Source of the DNA: RFSX01 sp965230215
GTDB taxonomy: Bacteria; Bacteroidota; Bacteroidia; Chitinophagales; Saprospiraceae
Direction: 5' to 3'
Assembly: GCA_965230215.1 (NCBI GenBank)
Contig: CBDDKN010000001.1
Span: 1,178,001-1,242,000 of the forward strand
DNA length: 64,000 bases
Shown: positions 10,300 to 18,820 of the stretch, piece after piece
Layout of the letters: each line of letters opens with the position of its first letter
Position numbering within the stretch: position 1 is the stretch's first letter
Made by a program: the position numbers and the translations under genes
The notes under the pieces: model-generated
Seen by the model: the letters and a program-made list of their open reading frames with translations, nothing else
Databases searched by the model: none
Told to the model about the DNA's origin: nothing

Positions 10300-10802
10300 C
10301 TTCCTTTTCTAACTCTTTTTGGAAAAAAAATGTTCCTTATCACAGTATTGTCAAAATAAAGCTCATCCCATTTGTCAGCTGAGCTCTGGAGATGAATGAT
10401 ACCGCAAGTAGGGACATTGTCAATCCAGTTTTCCGTAAATCGATTGGCAAAATAGGTGATGGTTGGGTTATGACTGAAAAAAGCAGGCAATTGCACAGAT
10501 TCATCCAGAGCGTTGATTATATGTAACCAGTCGCCTTCTGAGCCAAAATACAAATCGGTCTCTCTGTACAGCTCAACATCTTCAGCTTGAAATTCTTCAG
10601 CAAAAAATTCGGCGGTATTAAAGGCTCTTCTTGCAGGACTACTTATCAGGTGACTTGGTAAAATCCCTTGTGCCCGAATATAGGAAGCCATAAAAGGACC
10701 ATCCCTTTTTCCGCGTGCATTCAACGGTCTTTCCTCATCACTCAAATGAGGATAATCCCATGAAGACTTGGCATGACGAATCAACAAAAGCTCTTTCATC
10801 AC
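10296..10802 (-). CDS. sixA: SixA-like phosphohistidine phosphatase (histidine phosphatase superfamily)
   Basis: A 168-residue branch-1 histidine phosphatase. The catalytic RHA motif is in LLLIRHAKSSWD near the N-terminus, the second arginine in SSPARRAFNTAEFF, and the second catalytic His in FFSHNPTI. The short single-domain form lacking other domains is SixA type; E. coli SixA removes phosphate from histidine of phosphotransfer proteins. It heads a minus-strand block with a DUF4296 lipoprotein and, 68 bp further, a two-component system, so a role in damping phosphorelay signalling is possible but inferred. Confidence 0.85.
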   Translation of the reverse strand: MMKELLLIRHAKSSWDYPHLSDEERPLNARGKRDGPFMASYIRAQGILPSHLISSPARRAFNTAEFFAEEFQAEDVELYRETDLYFGSEGDWLHIINALDESVQLPAFFSHNPTITYFANRFTENWIDNVPTCGIIHLQSSADKWDELYFDNTVIRNIFFPKRVRKGR

Positions 10803-10920
10803 AGTTTTGTATATACACCAAGTTACTAATTATTGTATGTACAAGCGTGAAATTTGATTTACTGATGCATTTGATTGTATCTTTAATGGTTTCAAAAGTT
10901 TTTTGCCGTACATATAGATT

Positions 10921-12240
10921 TTGAATAGTTCTAACCGAAATATCCGATTAAAAATCAAAGAGATCATTGATGACATCGATTCTGATGACATCAAATCCTT
11001 CCTGATTCAATATGCTGGTGCTGATAAAGCTTTTGAAATGGCCTTTAAATCACATTTCATATCCAGGGTCAGAACGAGTCATGATGAAAGCAATAAATAC
11101 CGAAGATTACTTGATGAACTCGTTAAGCCCAAGAATGCCCATAATAAAATAGGACCATCTCAAAAAAAGGTCATATCTATTGTACTCAAAGATCTGGCTC
11201 TTCAAATGAATGATTGTCTTAGTACTGATGACTACACTGAAGCCTATTACCTCGGGAAAGAATGTATAGACAAAGTAGCCTATCTTCAGAACAGGTACCT
11301 CATCAAGGATAAGAATATAGAACAATGCAGAGTCCAGTTTCTAGCTGGCATTTCAGTCATTCTCGAAAAACAACTTGCCCCGGCATTCCGGGAAAGAATC
11401 GAATCAGAATTGAAGTTGCTCGTCAACAGATCCTATTATATTCCCAAGTCTTTCAATCTTATTGAAGTACTTAACGCTTCCAATGTGCTTGTGAGAGAGG
11501 ACAAGGAGACCTTGATTGACAACCTGAAGGCCAAAGTAAAATCACTGGATGAGAAAAATGATACGATCAAGACCTTGGTACAACTTTGTCATCCCTTTAA
11601 ATCTTTGGCAAGAGATCTTATGCTTGACTTCAGTCACGAACTGATATACAGAGCTCTTCTAGCCATGATCAAAGAGGGCAAATTCGAATATGTAGACTTC
11701 TATATTGATAATCCTGAAATAGGCTTCAGCTTTAATACCGATATTCTCAGGATATTCAAGTTTATTGAGAAAGAAGAACAGAAGGCGTTAACCAAGGCTC
11801 TTAACGCTCTGGAATCGTCAGAGTACAGTATTATTCAACTCAGAGAAATATGCGAAGCCGTTCCTGATCTATATTTGAGACAAAACTTTGAAAAGATAAG
11901 ATCATGGATCGATGGACTTCCATTTACACTCTCCTCGATGATGTATGCCAAAGGGAGAATGGATGAAGAGTTGATCCAAATGCTATATGACAAGATGGAT
12001 ATTGAATGGATTAAGGTCTATGACCAGATTCTTCTTGAAAGGGGCCACAGAGAGAAGCTCATAGACTTATATAAAACCGTAATTGAAGATTACATATCCA
12101 GTCACATAGGCAAAAAGTCCAGGGAGTATCTTGAGAGACTGCAGAGTCATCTTATCGCACTGGGTGAATCGTCCATGTACAAGAAGCTGTTTGATTTCAT
12201 CTCTGAGAAATATGCACACAGAATATCCTTGAATGCCTGA
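10921..12240 (+). CDS. Uncharacterised helical-repeat protein
   Basis: A 439-residue protein I do not recognise. It is almost entirely alpha-helical by composition, soluble, without signal peptide or membrane segment, and rich in Lys, Glu, Leu and Ile. The N-terminal part (IKSFLIQYAGADKAFEMAFK) loosely recalls segments that follow SWIM zinc fingers in other proteins, but no SWIM cysteines are present. The start is TTG at 10921: an in-frame TAG lies two codons upstream, so no earlier start exists and there is no nearby ATG. The stop overlaps the start of the beta-phosphoglucomutase gene by 8 nt, pointing to co-expression. Confidence 0.7.
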   Translation: MNSSNRNIRLKIKEIIDDIDSDDIKSFLIQYAGADKAFEMAFKSHFISRVRTSHDESNKYRRLLDELVKPKNAHNKIGPSQKKVISIVLKDLALQMNDCLSTDDYTEAYYLGKECIDKVAYLQNRYLIKDKNIEQCRVQFLAGISVILEKQLAPAFRERIESELKLLVNRSYYIPKSFNLIEVLNASNVLVREDKETLIDNLKAKVKSLDEKNDTIKTLVQLCHPFKSLARDLMLDFSHELIYRALLAMIKEGKFEYVDFYIDNPEIGFSFNTDILRIFKFIEKEEQKALTKALNALESSEYSIIQLREICEAVPDLYLRQNFEKIRSWIDGLPFTLSSMMYAKGRMDEELIQMLYDKMDIEWIKVYDQILLERGHREKLIDLYKTVIEDYISSHIGKKSREYLERLQSHLIALGESSMYKKLFDFISEKYAHRISLNA

Positions 12241-12892
12241 CATGATACGTGCCGTAATATTTGATTTTGATGGTATTATCGTTGATACGATGGATATCCA
12301 CTTCAAGACATGGACAATGCTTGCTCAGCACATTGGCATCGCTATCCAGCCAGAAATGAAATCCAGAATGAAAGGCGCAAGCCGGGACAAATCACTCAAA
12401 GTACTCCTGGCGGATTCTTATACCGAATATACAGATGACCAGCTTCATCATTTTACAGTTTTGAAAGACAACTGGTATCAGGAAGAAATAAAACAGATGA
12501 CCAAAAATCTTCTCTTAGATGGCATTGAAAACTTTATTACCCGACTGAAAAGCAGCGGATTCAAGCTGGCTGTTGCCTCTTCAAGTAAAAATGCCAAACG
12601 TATTTTGGAGCAAATCAATTTTACAGAACCATTTGATATCATAATAGATGCCAACAATATAACTGTTACAAAACCTTCACCTGATGTGTTCTTAAGAGCT
12701 ATTGAACTATTAGGCGTTAATGCCAAAGAATGCATGGTTATAGAAGACAGTCCTCTCGGCATTAAAGCAGCCAAAACAGCATCATGCTGGACAATTGGGA
12801 TTGGTGATAAAGAGCTGCTTCATGAAGCTGATTATACTTTTGACAACTTTAACGAAATTCCGATGCAAATTTTTGGGCTTCCATCGCAATGA
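12233..12892 (+). CDS. pgmB: Beta-phosphoglucomutase / HAD-IA hydrolase
   Basis: A 219-residue HAD enzyme. Catalytic aspartates D11 and D13 sit in IFDFDGIIVDT; the cap carries HFKTWTMLAQHIGI and MKGASRDKSL, matching the substrate-loop signature of beta-phosphoglucomutase (KGVSR type). Later motifs are VASSSKNA (phosphate-binding Ser), TKPSPDVFL and VIEDSPLGIKAA (acidic motif IV). Beta-PGM interconverts beta-glucose-1-phosphate and glucose-6-phosphate after maltose or trehalose phosphorolysis; no phosphorylase is near, so the sugar source is unknown. ATG codons at 12233 and 12242 are both possible starts; the first overlaps the upstream gene. Confidence 0.82.
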   Translation: MPDMIRAVIFDFDGIIVDTMDIHFKTWTMLAQHIGIAIQPEMKSRMKGASRDKSLKVLLADSYTEYTDDQLHHFTVLKDNWYQEEIKQMTKNLLLDGIENFITRLKSSGFKLAVASSSKNAKRILEQINFTEPFDIIIDANNITVTKPSPDVFLRAIELLGVNAKECMVIEDSPLGIKAAKTASCWTIGIGDKELLHEADYTFDNFNEIPMQIFGLPSQ

Positions 12893-13007
12893 AATGCCAA
12901 AAACTAATGTTTGTACTTTATCAATGAATATTTAACTTAGCGCTAAACACATCTCTTTTACAGGTCGGAGTACTTTTAAGCGTAATTATTTAACTATCTA
13001 TCAGATA

Positions 13008-14807
13008 ATGAAACATTTATTCATCCCAATGTTGATAATGCTCTCTGGTGTATTAATAGCACAGGACAGTGAAGAAAAAGTAAAAGTGGATTTGGTCATG
13101 GAAAGGGTCAATGCATTCTCTTCTAATGACCGCATAGAAGACATCTTTGTAAAAGGAGAAATGGTTTGGTTTGGCGGCATGACTGGTGTCAAAAGTTATA
13201 ACAATGCTTCTTCCACCCTTTCCAACATCGTTCAGAACAATAGTGCTGTGGCTGTAAAGGTATCTTCAAAAGGAGACGTCTACACCGCTTTTAAAAACAA
13301 TAAAATATATGTCAATGATGAGACCCTTTATCATCTTAAGGATGAAGGTGTTATCATCAACGATATAGAGTTGTATAGAGGCAGAATCTGGATTGCTACC
13401 AACAAAGGCCTTTATGTGATCAACAGGAACACAGGCAAGTATATCAAAACCTATACTGTAAACAATTCCAAGCTCAAATCTGATCAGATCAATTTTGTAA
13501 AATACTTCAAGAAGCTTGACAACCTTTGGGTAGGATCGGCAGCAGGTGTAAACGAAATTAAAAACAAGGACGATTGGAGCAAAACAGATTTTTCTAAAGA
13601 AAGCTTCATCGCCGTCACAGAAAGCATAGACGGCCTTTGGCTGTTAAGCAACAAAGAATTGCATCTGGTATATGAAGATTATGGTCGTGCCAGATTTCAA
13701 CCACAAGGGCTCAAAAAAGGCCTTTTCAAAGGAACGGTGAACGATCTGGCGCTGGACAAATATGATAATCTATATGTGGCTTCTGATATACTGACGCGAT
13801 ACAATCCTTATTCCGATAAACTGGATCAATATGGTGAAAGTATTGGCCTGGTCGCCAGCAAATGCTTGTCTCTGGCGAGTGACAATACAGGCGCACTCTG
13901 GCTGGGTACAGAAAATGCGGGATTATTCAGGATATATAAGGATTCGATTACTGTCAATGAAATGATTATTACCACAATACTCGAAAATCCAATCAGCTGT
14001 CCAGGTGCTATGGACGGATCGATCAAAGTAGAGGTCAGTGGTGGACAAGCCCCATACAAGTACTTCTGGGAAAGAGTACGCCTCAAGGGCGAAAGCAACC
14101 CTAAAAACCTGAAATCGGGCAACTACAAAGTCACGGTGGAAGATGATTTTGGAACCCGAAAGACGGCTGCCATTGCTATTGATGAACCAAGACCTATCAA
14201 GAATAATATCGTTTCTGTAACGGCCATTTCTGCAAGCGGAAGAAAGGATGGTAAAATCGAAATCGATCCAGTGGGTGGAACGCCTCCATACGATATTCTT
14301 TGGGGTAATGGTGAAAAAGGCTTCAAAGCTGAAAAGTTAAACTTCGGATTTGCATATGTCACAATAACAGACACTAACGGTTGCTCTATAGTTGAAACGA
14401 TCAAAGTCCCTAAACCAAAGATTTTACCTGATCTGGATATCAGTAAAATTAAGGTGGGTCAGACGCTTCAGATCAATAAACTATTTTTCCAGGCTGACAG
14501 TAGCACCATCACTGATGTTTCATACGAAGTGCTTGATGAGGTTTATGAATTCCTGGATCAAAACAACAAAGTAGTTATCGAGATAGGTGGTCACACTAAC
14601 AATATTCCTCCTGATGATTATTGCGATAAGTTATCCACTGCCAGAGCAAAAGCTGTGGCTGATTTCTTGTATCAGAAAGGTATTAATCAGGATCGCATTA
14701 GTTTCAGAGGATACGGCAAGCGCCAGCCGATTGCCTCCAACAGGTCCTCTGCCGGCAGACGGAAAAATCAAAGAGTAGAAATTAAAATTCTGAGAATCGA
14801 CGGTTAG
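13008..14807 (+). CDS. Surface protein with beta-propeller, SprB-like repeats and OmpA C-terminal domain
   Basis: A 599-residue exported protein with a signal peptide (about 1-19, ending LIAQ). Residues about 25-320 form a propeller of the two-component-regulator type (repeats such as IEDIFVKGEMVWFGG, GRIWIATNKGLYVIN, GALWLGTENAGLF). Two SprB/PKD-like repeats follow (about 325-388 and 390-462; CPGAMDGSIKVEVSGGQAPY, then IEIDPVGGTPPYDILW). The C-terminal 120 residues are an OmpA peptidoglycan-binding domain (LFFQADSSTI ... GGHTNN ... RAKAVADFLYQKGI ... RRKNQRVEI). It probably sits in the outer membrane facing peptidoglycan. It is unlinked to a T9SS core gene here. Stop overlaps the convergent crotonase stop. 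Confidence 0.85.
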   Translation: MKHLFIPMLIMLSGVLIAQDSEEKVKVDLVMERVNAFSSNDRIEDIFVKGEMVWFGGMTGVKSYNNASSTLSNIVQNNSAVAVKVSSKGDVYTAFKNNKIYVNDETLYHLKDEGVIINDIELYRGRIWIATNKGLYVINRNTGKYIKTYTVNNSKLKSDQINFVKYFKKLDNLWVGSAAGVNEIKNKDDWSKTDFSKESFIAVTESIDGLWLLSNKELHLVYEDYGRARFQPQGLKKGLFKGTVNDLALDKYDNLYVASDILTRYNPYSDKLDQYGESIGLVASKCLSLASDNTGALWLGTENAGLFRIYKDSITVNEMIITTILENPISCPGAMDGSIKVEVSGGQAPYKYFWERVRLKGESNPKNLKSGNYKVTVEDDFGTRKTAAIAIDEPRPIKNNIVSVTAISASGRKDGKIEIDPVGGTPPYDILWGNGEKGFKAEKLNFGFAYVTITDTNGCSIVETIKVPKPKILPDLDISKIKVGQTLQINKLFFQADSSTITDVSYEVLDEVYEFLDQNNKVVIEIGGHTNNIPPDDYCDKLSTARAKAVADFLYQKGINQDRISFRGYGKRQPIASNRSSAGRRKNQRVEIKILRIDG

Positions 14808-15583
14808 GAATTTCGAAATTGCGCTTTACGTTTTTCAAGGAATGCATTTACACCTTCTGTGCTTTCATCTGAACCGATCGTTTCTCCAAATCGGTCTGCT
14901 TCCTTCATAAAGCCATTTGCATTTTTGTCAAAATAGGCGTTTACCAATTCTATTGTTCTCGCCACCGCAAGTGGACCTTTCTCAGAAATCTTGTCTATGA
15001 TAGATTTGGCTTCGTCAATCAAAGACTCCTGATCACATATGCGTGTAATCAATCCATATTCAAGGGCTTTCTCGGCATTTATTATCTCCGCAGTGAGCAA
15101 CATTTCCATAGCCCTACCCTTCCCAATGTATTGAATTAGCCTTTGTGTGCCTCCATATCCCGGAACAAGCCCCAGATTGACTTCTGGTTGCCCGAATTTC
15201 GCATTTTCAGAGGCTATTCGAATATGACAAGCCATGGCCAATTCATTTCCTCCTCCCAAGGAGAATCCATTAATGGCTGCTATCACGGGTACAGGAAACT
15301 TCTCAATGCAATTATATACATCATGGCCTTTCTTAGAAATAGCAAAACCTGCCTGCTTATCCAGATTTTGAAATTGAGTTATATCTGCACCGGCAACAAA
15401 TGCTTTGCTGCCACTACCTGTTATTATAACACCTCTGAGAGCCGTCGCATCCAGTTCCTCTGAGAACAGATATCCCAATTCAGTCATCACATCATCATTG
15501 ATAGCATTCAAGGCCTTAGGTCTGTTGATAGTAACCTTTGCAATACCATCTTCTATCTCTAGCAAAAGTGTTTTTAAATCCAT
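14804..15583 (-). CDS. Enoyl-CoA hydratase/isomerase (crotonase) family protein
   Basis: A 259-residue crotonase fold enzyme. The oxyanion-hole segments are FVAGADITQF (about 62-71) and NGFSLGGGNELAMACH (105-120); both general acid/base glutamates are present, E114 and E134 (GQPEVNLGLVPGYGGTQRL). This pattern fits short-chain enoyl-CoA hydratase, hydrating trans-2-enoyl-CoA in beta-oxidation or butanoate metabolism. It overlaps the upstream flippase gene by 10 nt, so it is the last gene of the argS-glnS-flippase operon. Exact acyl chain preference cannot be told. Confidence 0.9.
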   Translation of the reverse strand: MDLKTLLLEIEDGIAKVTINRPKALNAINDDVMTELGYLFSEELDATALRGVIITGSGSKAFVAGADITQFQNLDKQAGFAISKKGHDVYNCIEKFPVPVIAAINGFSLGGGNELAMACHIRIASENAKFGQPEVNLGLVPGYGGTQRLIQYIGKGRAMEMLLTAEIINAEKALEYGLITRICDQESLIDEAKSIIDKISEKGPLAVARTIELVNAYFDKNANGFMKEADRFGETIGSDESTEGVNAFLEKRKAQFRNS

Positions 15584-17079
15584 GTGCGCGTCTTTATTTT
15601 ATTTAATATATCGTCAATTGATTTATTGATATCTGAGCTGATATTCCAATAATAGGCAATCGGCAGATAAATGGCTGTAATTAATCCAGCTTTCAGAAAG
15701 ATATTCAATATAGGATGAAAATTAAAGTCGATCACGAAATACATTGCAAACAAGGCTCCAGCCAATACCAGACTCTTCACATTGCTCAACGAAAATGGAA
15801 GCATCCCAAAACGCAGTTTTATAAAAATCAACTTCATCAAATTGAATAAGAATATGGATATAGCGCTCGCAATGGCGGCTCCAACTATTCCATGTGCATC
15901 AATCAACTTGATATTAAGAATCAGATTCAATACCGCCAATGAAACGATAAATAGCAAGTTGTATTTATAGAAGTCCGAGTATCCTATTATGTGTGAATTG
16001 ACGCTTGTCATCATATCAATGAGCTTGGCAAAGCCAATCAATAAGAAGATCTCTCTTACAAATGGAAAGCTGTCCGGATCTGATGATATGTTAACCAGAT
16101 CATCAAGACAATACCATATACCCAGAAATACAAAAAGGCCGACTACCAGTAAATTGGCCGAAGCTTTTTTATACACCGTCTTAATTTCAACCAAATCGTT
16201 TTCCTTCCATGCTTTGGATATAATTGGACTAGCTATCTGATTCAATGATCGCGTTGGCATCTCTATGAAATTGGCCATGAAGAAAGCCTTGACATAAAAG
16301 CTATTAAATTCTGTCGATCCCATGATAATTGGAATCATTACTGAATCAATGCGCATGGCTACACTGTTCCCAAGCTGATTTAATATTCCGAAAAGAGAAA
16401 ATGAGGCCATGTCTCTGTAACGAAAGTCAGCACGAGGCCGCTTGACAGCAGAAAAGCGCAAGCCCCTTAGCGAGTACACATAGATCACCATGATGACAGA
16501 TGCCACTGCAAAAAACAAAACCATACCCAATGAAAACTGGTGGATCGTCCACTCATAATATGCAAAGAGCAATACCAAAATGGGCAGGTACAACTTGTAT
16601 CCAAACTGTTGGATTAAGTTGGGAATAACAATCCGTAAACGATTAGCAGACTGGTTGGAAAGAAATCGCAATAAGACAAAAAGGAAAACGAGAATCAATA
16701 TATATTTCTCATAGCTCTGAAATATGGCGTAATTCATTTCCTCAGTCTTCAGCAAGCCATAGAAAGCTGGCGTCAATAGATTCCATATCAATAAAAAGAC
16801 CAAGAAAGCAGCTATAAGTAAAATCGCAATCAAACTCAGAAAGCCATTGAAATTTCTGTCGTTCTCTCTGTTGAAATCAGGGTAGTACTTTATGATCAAT
16901 GAAAGCACACCGAAACTTGCTAAGGGCATAAGCAGCGTAGCCGTACTGAATAACCAGTGGGCATATCCATATATAGCATCATTGGACGAGTATACAAAAA
17001 GTACGGCAGCGGCACCGATAGCTGCACCTAAGTAGTTAACCAATAAGGTCTTACTGCCCTGTCTTTTAATTATACCCAT
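15574..17079 (-). CDS. Polysaccharide/lipid flippase, MOP superfamily (Wzx-like)
   Basis: A 501-residue integral membrane protein with about 12-14 hydrophobic helices and basic loops, typical of the polysaccharide-synthesis (Wzx/MurJ-like) branch of the MOP exporters. The N-terminus GIIKRQGSKTLLVNYLGAAIG resembles other Bacteroidota oligosaccharide flippases. It would move undecaprenyl-linked sugar units across the inner membrane, but no glycosyltransferase genes are nearby. It lies 55 bp after glnS and overlaps the crotonase start by 10 nt. Confidence 0.82.
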   Translation of the reverse strand: MGIIKRQGSKTLLVNYLGAAIGAAAVLFVYSSNDAIYGYAHWLFSTATLLMPLASFGVLSLIIKYYPDFNRENDRNFNGFLSLIAILLIAAFLVFLLIWNLLTPAFYGLLKTEEMNYAIFQSYEKYILILVFLFVLLRFLSNQSANRLRIVIPNLIQQFGYKLYLPILVLLFAYYEWTIHQFSLGMVLFFAVASVIMVIYVYSLRGLRFSAVKRPRADFRYRDMASFSLFGILNQLGNSVAMRIDSVMIPIIMGSTEFNSFYVKAFFMANFIEMPTRSLNQIASPIISKAWKENDLVEIKTVYKKASANLLVVGLFVFLGIWYCLDDLVNISSDPDSFPFVREIFLLIGFAKLIDMMTSVNSHIIGYSDFYKYNLLFIVSLAVLNLILNIKLIDAHGIVGAAIASAISIFLFNLMKLIFIKLRFGMLPFSLSNVKSLVLAGALFAMYFVIDFNFHPILNIFLKAGLITAIYLPIAYYWNISSDINKSIDDILNKIKTRTWI

Positions 17080-17134
17080 TGCGTTGAGGGCTTATTTCAT
17101 AAACCGGTCCTGAAGTGGACCAGTATATAATTTG

Positions 17135-18820
17135 TTACTGTTTCTTCTGCTTCTTAGCCCAAGAGTCTCTCAGACTAATGGTTCTATTGAAGATAAGTGA
17201 TTCATCATTCGAATCCATATCCTTGATGTAATAACCTTTACGCATGAATTGCATCGCTTCCTTGTCTCCTACCTCTCTAAGATAGGCCTCAGCCTTTGCA
17301 TTCTTGTTTACCGTCAATGAGTCTTCATTATAAAACTCAAGGAAATCTTTATCCTCATGTGATAATGGACTCGGATCTGTAAACAGCCTGTCGTAGTTGC
17401 GTAACTCTACATCTATACAACTTTCTGCGTCAACCCAATGTATTGTCCCTTTTACTTTTATGCCAGAAGTGTCCTGACCACTTTTACTGCTTGGTTCATA
17501 GGTGCATCGGATCTCGACAATATTACCATCTGCATCTTCAGTATAAGATTCAGCTTTGATTATATAAGCGCCTTTCAACCTTACATGTTTATCCGGAGCG
17601 AGCCTGAAATACTTACGTGGAGGATCTATCATAAAATCACCACGCTCTATATACAATGTTTTTGAAAAACGCATTTGATGTACGCCAGAGTTTTCATCCT
17701 CAGGGTTATTGACACTATCCAGCATTTCTGATTTACCATCTGGATAATTTTCAATGACCAATTTTACCGGATTGGTAACCACCATCGCACGCGTCGCCAC
17801 CTTATTAAGATCTTCACGTACTATCGCTTCAAGCAACTCCATTTCGATCAGGTTATCACGCTTAGCCACACCGGTCACTTTGCAAAAGCGTCTGATACTC
17901 TCAGGAAGAAAGCCACGCCTTCTCATGCCGGACAAGGTAGACATGCGGGGATCATCCCATCCATTTACATAATTCTCATTGATCAGCTTGAGCAATCTTC
18001 TTTTTGAAGTAATCATATATGCCACATTCATGCGGGCAAACTCAATCTGCCTTGACGGAAATATCTCCAGGCTTTCAATAAGCCAATTGTATAATGGTCG
18101 GTGGTGAATGAATTCCAGTGAACACAGACTATGCGTAATGCCCTCAATTGAATCTGACTGGCCATGGGCAAAGTCATACATAGGATATATGCACCATGCA
18201 TCTCCGGTATTATGATGATGCGCATGTTTGATTCTGTATAACAGCGGATCTCTCATCAACATATTATTGGATGCCATATCAATCTTGGCTCTTAGAACCA
18301 TAGCCCCATCTTCAAATTCTCCTGCGCGCATCCTTCTGAACAAATCAAGATTCTCCTCTACAGGTCTATCCCTGTATGGGCTGTTTGTTCCCGGACGTGT
18401 GGGTGTGCCCTTCATCTCGGCTATCTCCTCAGGTGTTGAGGCATCCACATATGCCAAACCCTTCTCAATAAGCTTCTCTGCGTAATTATACAACTGTTCA
18501 AAGTAATCAGATGTAAACAATGCCTCGTTCTCCCATTCATAACCAAGCCAGTTGATATCTCTTTTAATGGAATCAACATACTCGGTGTCTTCTGTTATGG
18601 GGTTGGTGTCATCGAATCTGAGATTCGTTTTACCTCCGTATTTCTTAGCTGTCTCAAAATTGATATAGATTGCCTTGGCATGACCGATATGCAAATATCC
18701 ATTTGGCTCAGGAGGGAAGCGTGTGTGTATGCGTCCTTCATGTTTGCCATCTTTAATATCGGCTTCAATTATCTCTTCGATGAAGTTTAAATTATCTCTT
18801 TCCATACCCTGTTTAATCAC
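17135..18820 (-). CDS. glnS: Glutamine-tRNA ligase
   Basis: Class I synthetase charging tRNA-Gln. The 561-residue protein has the HIGH-type motif PPEPNGYLHIGHAKA, the glutamine-specific tract RFDDTNP, CSLEFIHHRPLYNWL, and the KMSKS-like region MITSKRRL, followed by the beta-barrel anticodon-binding half. Presence of GlnRS rather than only GatCAB is common in Bacteroidota. The longest start gives MIKQGMERD; the internal ATG at codon 6 is also plausible. The first start overlaps the argS stop by 4 nt, so the two synthetases are translationally coupled. Confidence 0.96.
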   Translation of the reverse strand: MIKQGMERDNLNFIEEIIEADIKDGKHEGRIHTRFPPEPNGYLHIGHAKAIYINFETAKKYGGKTNLRFDDTNPITEDTEYVDSIKRDINWLGYEWENEALFTSDYFEQLYNYAEKLIEKGLAYVDASTPEEIAEMKGTPTRPGTNSPYRDRPVEENLDLFRRMRAGEFEDGAMVLRAKIDMASNNMLMRDPLLYRIKHAHHHNTGDAWCIYPMYDFAHGQSDSIEGITHSLCSLEFIHHRPLYNWLIESLEIFPSRQIEFARMNVAYMITSKRRLLKLINENYVNGWDDPRMSTLSGMRRRGFLPESIRRFCKVTGVAKRDNLIEMELLEAIVREDLNKVATRAMVVTNPVKLVIENYPDGKSEMLDSVNNPEDENSGVHQMRFSKTLYIERGDFMIDPPRKYFRLAPDKHVRLKGAYIIKAESYTEDADGNIVEIRCTYEPSSKSGQDTSGIKVKGTIHWVDAESCIDVELRNYDRLFTDPSPLSHEDKDFLEFYNEDSLTVNKNAKAEAYLREVGDKEAMQFMRKGYYIKDMDSNDESLIFNRTISLRDSWAKKQKKQ

